Positions 1 to 24,638 of a stretch of DNA of 64,000 nt are shown one piece after another. The translations under genes and the position numbers were made by a program. Each line of letters starts with the position of its first letter. The stretch's first letter is position 1. Under the pieces are notes generated by a model. It made no database searches and was not told the origin of the DNA. It was given only the letters and a program-made list of their open reading frames with translations. The DNA comes from Rostratula benghalensis (taxonomy: Eukaryota; Chordata; Aves; Charadriiformes; Rostratulidae), in assembly GCA_013399305.1 (NCBI GenBank), contig VXAI01000245.1:152382-216381 (forward strand), in the 5' to 3' direction.

Positions 1-2173
1 CAAAGTGAAGGTGAACCTGGTGGTGTCCCGAGGAGGGTAAGGTTCTGTGGGCACGCGGGTAGGGACCATCCCGTTGGGCTGTGGGGTCTTGTACCACTAG
101 GCAAATGACAGAGGGACCCACGCCATGGGCCCCCTTGTCTCTGCCCTGCTCCCCTGGGCCACAGGACAGCTAGGCACTGGACTGCTCTCTGGCTCCCAAC
201 CCTCCAGCCCAATCCCCACTGCCCTTCACTCCTATTATAAATCATCTTCTACCTCTTTATAAAGCAAAGTCTAAAACCTTCCCTCCTCTGCCTTGGCTGA
301 TTTCTCTTCCTTTTCTCCTTCTGCCACAGCATCCTGGGGGATCTCACTTCCAGGTAAAGGGGGGAGCTGCCTGTGGGGCTGAGCACGGTACAGCACTGGG
401 CGAGTTTATTGAAATAAGTGCTTTTCCTTTCAGCGATGTTGGTGTTGAGCTGCCTGTCATCCTGATGCACCCAAAGCCTGCGGACAGTAAGTAATGCCTG
501 GGACACCGCCAAAACTCAGGGGAGGAAGAGGCAGTCCCCATTCAGAAGGGAACTGGTGAAAGCCATGCTGATGCGGCCACCTCCATCCAAAAGGGCCCGC
601 TCTGCCCCAGCATCACTGGCTGTGAGAGGGGCAGAGCCACTCTCTGTGTGGGACCAGCTGCAGGAGCAGCTCTCCTCCCCACAGCACCCTGGCTGCCACC
701 CATCTCAACACCTCTGCAGAAAAACACCCGAGCATTGAGATGTTAGTTAAAATGCCCTTTCTCTATTAACCTGCTTACGTACCTCTCTTCCAATCCTTGC
801 CTCCCTGTGCTGTGTTTATCAATGGACTACAGCTAAGCCAAGGTAAAGAGATGTTTGCTTATATTCAAGGCAGTATTTCCTCTAGCACATAAACCATGCA
901 GATCTATCACAGATGGATGTGATGCCCAGCTTGAGGTCACATCCTTGTGTTAAATCATCCAGGCCTCAATGTCCTGAGCCCGTGTGTCATGGCAGACAGC
1001 ATGACATCCTCCATGGTGGCACAGGCAGCGGGAGCATTGTCACGGGCTGGGAGGATTCAAATTGCACGTGTTTTGCAAATTTCCAGGGCTTATTTTACAA
1101 CTCCACAGTCACAAGTGCCACCACTGGACATAACATCCCCTACAGTTACGGTCCCCATCTGCCCCATGCTGAGGTCCCTTGGCTGCTGGAAGCAGTGCTG
1201 GTCACATCCCTTTCCCCCCCTCCTGCTCCCCAGTGCTGGAGCTCTCTTCGCCTCCCACGACATGAGCTTATTCCAGCTGAAGCCACAGCTGGGGTGGGAA
1301 GCCACAGCGTGCCAAACCCATTCCTGGCAGCCGTGCCTGGGAGCCACAGCCGCCAACCAGCCCCACAGCTGGCCCTGGCTTGCAGAGGCCCAAAAGGCTG
1401 GGGGGTTTTGTGTCTGGTTACGCCCTGCAATGGGACACAAGCACTGGGATTTGGAGCCTGGCAACTCGGGCTGCAACTGCAGAGCTTTCGCACCAAAACC
1501 TATCAGTTTTCCAGCTCAGCGAGGATATTTAAACTTCCAGAACAGGAAATCTCTTGGCCTGTCCCCACCATCGCTCCCTGTAGATTTTGCCAAGTTGTTT
1601 CATATTTGCAGGCTTTTGGAATCAGTTTTGCTGACTCTTTTTTTCCATTTTCTTCCCCCACTTTTCATTTTGTGGCTCTCCCTTGATGTCATCTGCTGCT
1701 TGCCTTTTGCAAGGAGGTAACTAATCTCCTTGTCTCCTCTTTAATTTTGGTTCCTTCCCTTTTTTCCCTTGACAATGCAAAATACTCTCTTTAAAAATGC
1801 CGAAAGTTGCAGTTGCTCTCACCCAGCTCCTCTGGTCATGCACACTTGCAGCCAAGCCAGAAATCCCTCCTGGATTTGTGTGCTTGGGTTAGGCCATGGC
1901 TCACAGTGACATGGCTGTTCCCTGAAATATAAGGGGTGACAGGGCCAGTGTTGAGCACCAGCAGGATTTGTGCACTGTCCCCTAGTTTGGGTTTGGGTGT
2001 CAGCAGGGATTTCACCCTCTTCACTGAAGTGCATGTCAGGCAGCCAGACAAGGGGCTCTGCTCTCTTTTCCAGTGAGGAGGACATCGTCATTGAGGAATT
2101 TGCTCGCCAAAAACTCAAGGGGGAGAAAGACGATGAAGATGAGAAGGAGGAGGCTGACAAAGAGGAAAGCTAA
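1..2173 (+). CDS. ARR3: Cone arrestin (arrestin-C), 3' part of gene
   Basis: Five coding exons of the arrestin C-domain and tail are visible: 1-36, 330-353 (24 nt), 434-486, 833-842 (10 nt) and 2074-2173 with stop TAA. Splice phases join without a break. The peptide has the arrestin strand KVKVNLVVSRGG, then the VELPVILMHPKP segment, then an acidic tail with EEDIVIEEFARQKL, the clathrin/AP2-binding-type region. The tail's EDIVIEEF matches my recollection of cone arrestin better than rod S-antigen or beta-arrestins, and the neighbour RAB41 supports ARR3. Arrestin-C binds phosphorylated, light-activated cone opsins and stops transducin signalling in cone outer segments. The 5' exons lie left of the window. 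The intron at 843-2073 shows only open frames with no splice or homology support. A rod or beta-arrestin paralogue is unlikely given the tail and synteny. Confidence 0.9.
833..842 (+). CDS. ARR3: ARR3 10-nt microexon
   Basis: Ten bases lie between an AG acceptor (831-832) and a GTAAAG donor (843). Exon 434-486 ends in phase 1 and exon 2074-2173 begins one base before its reading frame, so without this exon the frame breaks. With it the junction reads PADTKPSEEDIV. Arrestin genes are known to carry a 10-bp exon at this place in rod S-antigen. The call rests on phase, splice sites and that precedent; it encodes only about four residues. Confidence 0.75.
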
Positions 2174-2567
2174 CCTGCTGCCTGCTTGCACGGACAGCCA
2201 CTGGTCCCACATGCCCTGGTTTGGGACATAGATGCGCATAGCATTTTCCCTGACGCACTGCACTCAGTGCAGACACCTCAGCCCTCTACCTGCAGTGCAA
2301 TATATTCCCCTAGGTACACCTTCCTCCCTCGGGCTCCTCACTCTGACTCCAAGCCCTGACTGCGGTGGCAGGAGCCGTTGCACCTCCTCCCAGTACCACC
2401 ACCTTGGAAAGCCCGATGGTGTGCAGGACGGTGTTCCCACCTCCTTGTACCCATGGCTGCCTTCGAGGGGATAGGGACAGGGAGGGCTCAGCGGAACCCG
2501 GCCAAGCGCCATCACCAATGTGTTTGTCGTTTGCTTGCGTTATGCAATACTCTGTCACACCGTTATA

Positions 2568-2573
2568 AATAAA
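2568..2573 (+). promoter_or_regulatory. ARR3: ARR3 polyadenylation signal AATAAA
   Basis: A canonical AATAAA lies about 395 nt after the ARR3 stop codon and just before the GC-rich RAB41 promoter. The two genes are therefore packed tail-to-head, with ARR3 ending a few hundred bases before RAB41 begins. Confidence 0.75.
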
Positions 2574-2589
2574 CCCGCACCAGTGGCTC

Positions 2590-2991
2590 GGTGCAGGCTT
2601 CGTGTCGTGGTGCTGGGGCGCGGGGCCCACCCCGGGGCACGGGGGAGAGCTCGAAGCGGGCAGCCGGTGTCTCAGGCCGCACCGGGCCTCGGAGGGAGGG
2701 CGAGGCACTGGGAAAGCCGGGTGCGGCCGCTCCCGCCGGGCTCCCCCTCCGGTACAGGCCAGGTCCCCCTCCTGTACAGGCCGCAGGGGCGGCCGCTCCC
2801 GGCCAGGCCCCTAGAGGCCGGCCCGTCGCTATGGCAACCGCCCGCCCCGGGGGTGGTGCGCAGTGACGCGGCGGTGACGGCGGCGGAAGTGACGTACAGC
2901 AGGGCAGGCGGGGCGGCGGCGGTGCCGGTGTGTGCTCGGCGGTGTCTCCTTCTCCTCAGTCACGGCTCCGGCTCGGCCTCCCCGCGCCGCC
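2590..2991 (+). promoter_or_regulatory. RAB41: RAB41 CpG-island promoter and 5' UTR
   Basis: A CpG-dense stretch that continues into intron 1 to about 3450. It carries an RFX-type X-box, GTCGCTATGGCAAC, at 2825-2838 and a composite ETS/CRE site, CGGAAGTGACGT, at 2884-2895, about 100 bp before the ATG. There is no TATA box near the expected start. The exact transcription start cannot be read from sequence. Confidence 0.65.
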
Positions 2992-17912
<14,921 letters not shown>

Positions 17913-20245
17913 CAGGCCCCTTCTGTAGCAGCACATTCCCCAACCGGCCAGTCTCACTGAAGAACATCACTGCTCATTGGCTAGGCAACCCTACTTTGTG
18001 GGCTGAAACAAAAGAAAAAAAAAAAAAGAGGAAAAAAAAAAAAAGAACCAATCTACTAAGCGAGCAAACTCCCTGTTTACTGGTGGGGAGCAGCCCCAGC
18101 CACCCCTCTTACTGCATGGTATGAGCCCTGAGTGCAGAATGAGTGTCCTGTCTTTTCTTTTTATTTTTTTATGTTGTTGCACTTTGGCACTGTGGTGCCC
18201 TTTACACTCCTTCTCTCTCTTCCTCTCTTTCTTCCCTTCTTCCCCCCCTCCCACCGTCCCCACCTTGAGCCTGTCTGCTCAGATGTATCTTGTGAATGCA
18301 ATGGAAAAGCCACCAAGTTAGGGAAGACAAAAATAGAGCTTGGGGGTGGGCTTTCCACCTTCCTTACTGCCTTGCATCTTAACTAGTTCCCTCTCCAACT
18401 CCAGCCCTGTCTCTGTCCTGCATCCCCACTTCCTCCGTGGAAAGGCTGCTCCTTTTAAACCAGCCAGTTTGACTTGGCCTTGCCTTTTTGGACAATACAG
18501 GTTATCTGTTTCTAGGCTTTTGCTTCCTGCAGGGCACGCACGATACTAGCTCCTCCGTTTCTCCTTTCTGTGGATGATCTTGGCTAACTCTTGCTCACGA
18601 CTTCTGAGGTTTTTTTCCCCCCCACACCTCGTGTTACGCACGGCACCGGAAACCCCCAGACTCTGAAAGCTTTGGCCTTGTTGCTCCCATTTGTGTAGCA
18701 GAGACACCCCACAGACTCCTCTCCTCAGCTGGAGTATCTCCCCAGCCAGAGGATGTTGGGGCTCAGTGAGTGTGGGGGAAGAAGAGGGTATGGAGGCTTT
18801 GCAGCATGAGGCTGGATGGGGAGAGATCCTCAGGGTGGTTTGTAGAGACCTGGGTCCTGTCTGTCAACAGCAAAACCAGACGGTTACCCGAAATCCATCC
18901 CCACGGGGCAATACCTGCCCTGGGAGTCATGGATGGCATTTGGGCTACTTTCATAATCTCTTGTCCTCCTGTTCATTGCCACGTAGACTGGGACCTTTTT
19001 CATGCAGGTCACAGGAGACAGAAGGCCATTGATAGCTGCTCTACTCTCGTATCGAGGTTGCTGCTTGATGAAATCATACGTAGCTGCTTCTGCCGTTGTA
19101 GTAGGCTCCTGGAGGGTAGGGCTAGTAGCCATTTCACTTTTGGAATAGTCTTAAGCTGTCACATTGCCATGACCGGTGGTAAGGATTTATTGTCAGGCCT
19201 GGGTGGAGGAACATGTGCTGCTGAGGTGCATTTTGGTGTCGCCTCTTGACCTTGGAGGGTGGAAAATGCATGCTCTTCCCCCTGCCCCTGGGTTTTAATA
19301 ACACTAATGGAGCTTTTCAGGGACTCTTACTGGGGTTTTTACATCCATCTGTCTGAAGCAGAAGTCTGTAGGTTTGTTGACAGTGAGGAGAACAAAACAG
19401 TCGGATGGCTCTAAGCCATTCACTGTTCTTTTCGACACCCGGCCTATGTCACGCTGACAGGGAGGACGCCAAGGGGCAGGAGAGCGACTGACTGCAGCGT
19501 GAGGGGTGGGGACAGCAGCGTTTGGCGGTCGGTGACACTGCCCTAGCAGGGTGCCCGCCGGTCACTGACTCAGCGTGCGCACTTTGAAGGCTGCAATCCC
19601 TCAAGGGAGGGGAAGGGGCAGCCTCGGACAGGGAGGTGACAGTCCCCGCTGCCTGCCGGTGACTGCCCTTTTGTCCCCCCGGAGCCCTGTCCCTTCTCCT
19701 CTGGCTGAGCTGGCCTGAAGGAGGAAGCTGGGATGTCCATTTCCCATTTCACTCTGGAGTGTCCTCCCCCTTCTTACCCGCAGTCCCAGCTGGCAGAGCT
19801 GGGTCCCAGCACCGGCCCCCCCTTCCCTCCCCTCCCCTCCTCTGTACATACCCCTGTCGTGTGGGAATTGCTGGTGTTTGTCGGTGTGTCCGTGTCTGCT
19901 GTAGAACAGGTTTTGCCGTCCCCTTCTCGCGGGCAGGTGTGCGCTGCTCTGCTGTCGTGTTGTTCTGAGNNNNNNNNNNNNNNNNNNNNNNNNNNNNNNN
20001 NNNNNNNNNNNNNNNNNNNNNNNNNNNNNNNNNNNNNNNNNNNNGGTGGGGGGGTGGGGGGTAACTAGTGAAATAAAATAGTTCACTTCCCACTGTCTTC
20101 TCTATGGATGTGTATAATACTGAGTGTGTGTCTGGCCCTGCTGTCTCCTAGCTGTTAGCCGAGTAAGTGTGACTATTAAATATGAGTATGGACCGTCTGA
20201 CCACAGCCGTGTATCACACTAAATAAAGATATTTCACCAACACCT
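17913..20245 (+). other. RAB41: RAB41 3' UTR
   Basis: About 2.3 kb follow the stop without another gene. AATAAA signals stand at 20072-20077 and 20222-20227; the latter probably marks the 3' end. An A-rich stretch at about 18008-18044 could prime oligo-dT internally, and a pyrimidine-rich stretch covers about 18150-18260. The region also contains an assembly gap. Length and signals are seen; the UTR extent is inferred. Confidence 0.55.
19971..20044. other. Assembly gap (74 N)
   Basis: Seventy-four unresolved bases lie in the RAB41 3' UTR. The right flank is a G-rich run (GGTGGGGGGGTGGGGGGT at 20045-20062), so a G-quadruplex or GC-rich sequencing failure is a likely cause. Confidence 0.95.
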
Positions 20246-21114
20246 TCGCTGTCCTGCTGCCGGAGGGGAGGTGGTGGTGGTGGCCTGGGGCTTCCTCAGC
20301 TTATTTTACTCCTAGGTTTAACAGGTCTGTCCCACACACGGGTTACGGTGGAAGAAGGATGAGCTTCGTGGCTGTAAGCGTGGCTTTGGGCATGGGATGA
20401 GAAGAGATCTGAGAGATGGGGGGCTGGTTCAAGGGCAGGGGGGTGTGTCACTGACCTAGGAGAACTAGTGGCCCCAGTTTCTCTTTCCCTCGAGGGGGTG
20501 TGATAGGATGCTCCACCCCAAGCCCTTGCAAGCCCTTCCCTCCTCCCCGCAGAAGCCCCACCAGGGAGGGGTGTAGGGTAGGAGAGCCTGCCCTGAGCCA
20601 CTGGGCTCCATCTGGTGCCATATTGACATCTGGACGTGGTGGCGGAGATGGTGTATGATGAGCTGCACTGCATCAATGGAAGATGGACACCAGCGTCACC
20701 AACATGTGTGACATGGCCTGGCTGCCTGTGTTGATGTGGGCTCTGGTGGCTGTGAGTGGGTGCTAAAGGCCTGGATGGGGTGGGGCAGAGGGTGGGACTG
20801 GCTCAGAGGTGCCATCCTGTCTCCCTGGCAGGAGAGGGGTTTGGGGGACGGGACACCCCTTGGGACTTCTGCTACAAGAGGCAGTTCTCGCCAGTGGGGC
20901 TTGAAAAGGGGTATGGTGGGAGCTGCTTGGTGCAGATGGTGGGACCACCAAGTAAACTGGAGGGGGTTGCATGGGCCAGCAGCATTCCTAGAGTGGCTTC
21001 ATGTCCATGTGGACCCCACCTGCTGTTGGGGCAGGTGAAATAACCCTTTCCTCCTCCTTCAGGGCAGTGCCTGAAGTCTCCAGAGGACAGGGACATGGTA
21101 ACACTCTGATGGGG

Positions 21115-21220
21115 CTTTGAGCAACCTGGTCAGGTGGGAGGTCTCCCTGCCCAGGGCAGGGGGGTTGGAATGAGATGATCTTTAAGGTTCCTTCCAACTC
21201 TCAACTGTTCTATGATTCTT
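21115..21220 (+). mobile_element. CR1 LINE 3' end
   Basis: The terminal ~100 bp of CR1, from agcaacctggtcaggtggga to ctatgattctt, with gatctttaaggttccttcc in the middle. It lies in the RAB41-PDZD11 intergenic region. Confidence 0.8.
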
Positions 21221-22764
21221 GCAGATCAAGAAAGGGTATTGTGCCATTATCAACATCTCTGTTAAGTGCCCAGTGAGTGAAGAGCAGGCTGGGTTAAAAG
21301 GGCAGGAGGGTCCAAAAATCTCATCCTGGGGCTGGTCACCAGCTGCACCAATTCATCTGCATTAAAGTCCAGGATGGCCTCCTGAACAAGGTAGGGCACT
21401 GACTCCCTTAAAGCTGAGCTACACCCGCTCAGTGTCAGCCTGGCAGGAGCACAGCAAGGTCCTGCCTGTGCCTGGGACAAATTGGGATCCCAGAGCCCCC
21501 CCAGTGGGAAGCTGGGTAATTCCTTGATGAGTTCCTCAGCTTGAGGCAGCTCCTCTGCCTCTCACACGGTCTTTGCCCTGTATTTTCAGTGCTGGAGCTG
21601 GGAGTGGGCAGGGAAGAGGGAAGGCAGCATCTGACCGCTCTGTCTGCACGGGAAACACCCTCCACGCAAGGATCTGGCAAGACCCTTTCTAAGTTTCCAT
21701 GGTGGTTTCTTGCTCTCTCTTGCCCCTCTCGGGGCTGTCAGAGCTGGCTCTGCAGTGTGTCACCTCGCTGGAGAACGCACACGGGAGCAGCCTGTCCAGA
21801 GGGAAGGATGGGTGGTGGGAGGGGAGAACTGCTGCTGCTGGTGCTGCCACTGGGAGGAACGTTAGGTGGTGTACAATGCAGGGGGCTGAGGAGAGGGGGC
21901 TTTTAAAGCAAATCGCTGGGGTTTGTAGCCTTTTCTCTCATGACATGACTGTCTGGAGACTCTCTGCACCCAAACTGGGCAGGGCCAGGAGTTTATGGGT
22001 GGCCTGTGCCGACCCGGCTTGGCACAGGGAGAGGAGCAGTAGGGTAGGGTTCTCCAGTGTAACCTCCCGTGCCTTGACACAACACAGCTTGTTCTGGGAC
22101 TCTTGCTGTCGCTCCAAAAGGTTCAAGTGACCTGCGGTACCTTTGCCCGTCTGCTTCCCTGGCCAGGGAGTTAGTCACTGACACACAAAAACTGCTCCAG
22201 CGCTTGTGACTCTTGGCCTCCATTTTGCAAGTCACTAAAAAAAAAACAAACCAAACCCAAACAAAAAAACCCAACACCACATTGTTGGAGCTGTTGTTTT
22301 CTCAGCAGGGACCAGTAACTACCTGTTTGTCTCCCCAGGTGAAATGGACTGTGGTGGCCAGGACAAACCCTGTTACTGCTTTGTCAATCAAGATACTTAA
22401 AACATGACTGTGTCTTGGGAAAGAATCCGCTCTTTCCTGTCTGCCCACAGCCACTCACAGGCTGCAAAAGCGACTGAGTTAATTACTTCCGAGTAATGGC
22501 AGGGAGGGGAAGCTGCCCAAGCCAGGGGTGATCTTCCTGGAGCTCCAGTGAGGGACCGCTCAGAAGGAGTCCCCAAGGAGGAACATGTAAATGCTGGGAA
22601 ACTGGTGTGAGACTGGACAAGTCCATGTCCCATGGGACACTGAGGCCTATCTCTGTAGAAGGCCTATCTCTGTAGAAGACCTCTCTGCTTACTTTCTCGG
22701 GGCGTTACAGTGGGGCTTCCAGGATGCTTATAGAAAAACTAATTTTTTAATTCTGAGTGAAAGT

Positions 22765-23195
22765 CACAGAATGCTATGGAGTTGGAAGGGATCTCTGAAG
22801 ATCATCTAGTCCAACCTCCTGCCAAAGCAGTGTCCTCCTAGAACAGGTTGCACAGGGTGGCATCTAGGTGGGTTTTGAATGTCTCCAGAGATGGAGACTC
22901 CACCACCTCTCTGGGCATCCTCTGCCAGGGCTCTGCTACCCTCAAAGGGAAGAAGTTCCTCTTCTTTTTTTTAGACAGAACTTCTTATGTACAAGTTTGT
23001 ACCCATTTCCTCTTGTCCTGTCACTGGGCACCACCAGAAAAAGACTGGTCCCTTCCCCTTGACACTCCCCCTTGAAGTACTTCTAGGTGTTGGTCAGATC
23101 CCCTCTCAGTCTTCTCTTCTCCAGACTAAACAGACCCAAGTCCCTCAGCCTTTCCTCATAAAGAGAGGTGCTCCAGGCCTGTAATCAGACCCCTG
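22765..23195 (-). mobile_element. CR1 LINE 3' fragment
   Basis: About 430 bp in reverse orientation, starting tcacagaatgctatggagtt and including the gagactccaccacctctctgg and ctcagcctttcctcataaag landmarks. It abuts a second CR1 piece in the opposite orientation. Confidence 0.85.
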
Positions 23196-23287
23196 GAGCA
23201 TCTAAGTCATTGTTTCCTGTTCTGGCAGGGGGATTGGACTAGGTGATCTTTCAAGGTCCCTTCCAATCCCTGTCTGTGATTCTACTG
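23196..23287 (+). mobile_element. CR1 LINE 3' end, opposite orientation
   Basis: A CR1 terminus (gggggattggactaggtgat, then ccttccaatccctgtctgtg) runs directly on from the reversed copy to the left, making a head-to-head CR1 pair by inversion or nested insertion. Confidence 0.7.
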
Positions 23288-23636
23288 TATTTCTCTTTGC
23301 TTCAGCCTGCCTCAGCCCACCATTCAAGCTAAGACCAACCTGGCTGTGTCCGGGCTGTCTCATACAAGTTGCATTTGTGCCACCACAGACAAAATCCTCT
23401 GCTGCAGCAGCGCTGAAACACCCCTCCTGGCCCATCAAGGGCCAACTTCTACCACAGCCCGTGGAACACCGCCCTTAAACCAGAGCTGCACCTCACCCAG
23501 GTCTCACACCTCCCTCCCACAGGCTGCAAGGGCAACCGGAGCCAAGCCTCATCCCAGTTTTCTGCCCAGCATTTCCCTGGGGTGGTGCTGACAAACAGTC
23601 CTCTGCAGAGACTTCCAGGGTGGGAATAAGACTCAT

Positions 23637-23642
23637 TTTATT
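23637..23642 (-). promoter_or_regulatory. PDZD11: PDZD11 polyadenylation signal
   Basis: TTTATT on the plus strand reads AATAAA on the minus strand, about 1.0 kb beyond the PDZD11 stop codon. This gives PDZD11 a 3' UTR of roughly 1 kb. Confidence 0.6.
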
Positions 23643-24638
23643 ATTTCAGTTGTTACAGATAAGCAGAAAACACTGCACAGGAGGCCAAGGGCTGTCCTGA
23701 TGCCATTTTACAACATGATACTACCACGCATTTGCACCCAGATTTGCTGATAACTAGCACATTTTTCATCTTTTTTGAATCCTTGTTTGCACTCCCCCAG
23801 CGCAGGGCGCAGCAGGGTTCTGCACCTTGACTGGAGAAGAGGGAAGGGGAAGGGTTTGCCTCAAAGCCTGGGGGGGAGAAAGTTGTGACGGGAGCACGTG
23901 AAAGGGACAGGGCTGTGCCAAGTGAAAGGAAGCAGGTTCAGAGAGTTAAACCCTTCACCACCAAAGCATCACACCTGAGGGGACCTGGCCAAGTGCCTGC
24001 AGCAGTTCAGGGAACGTGTCCCAGGTGTCTCAGTCCTGTATCATGGGGGTCGTTAAGCAGCAAAGAGGTACAAATACGCCTCGGCCAATTAGTGCCGCTA
24101 GAGATGGACACTACATTTGTGCAGATTTTACTCCTGTTCCTTGAGTCCCAAGCAAACCCAGCAGTGTAGAGAAGAGGTAGGAGAGTGAAGAAAGAAATAA
24201 TTTCACGTCACCAGAGAAAAGTGAACAAGACTGAGCTCTTGGAGGATAGAAGCCGTGCTCTGCTCAAGCACCCTCAACCCTCTGGTTGGACCCAGAACCA
24301 GCAGAGCGCTCCTTTCGTTTAAATCCTGCAAGAAAAGAAGCACAGATCTTGCTGGAGAAGCTGCCCTCCAGTATACCCACTTCCACATCAGCACCACCAG
24401 CTTGTTTCAACACCCAGTTCAAAGAGTACAGACTAAAGCCCCATCCGTCTTCCAGCTAAATAAGACCCTGGTGGCATCTCTCCACGCAGGAAGCAGAGCC
24501 GATGCCTGTGAAGCCAACAGGACAGTTGTACATCTGGTGACAGCTGAAACTTGATTTGTCATCTCACATCTTGAGGAAAAGTAGTGGAGAGGTTTTTTGC
24601 AGCACGACCACTCTGCAGACCCAGCAGAGAGCTGCTCA

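Larger units (their letters stand above)
20250..23636. other. Intergenic region between RAB41 and PDZD11 3' ends
   Basis: The two genes end towards each other here. I see CR1 fragments (listed separately), a small 17-bp tandem duplication at 22644-22677, and no splice-supported coding sequence or RNA gene. Open frames here are short and lack recognisable protein character. Confidence 0.6.

Noticed and set aside
913..1720. Two overlapping 257-codon open frames plus minus-strand frames in the same ARR3 intron
   Set aside because: Open in several frames at once, with no protein-like composition, no splice support and no recognised homology; chance low stop density in intronic sequence.
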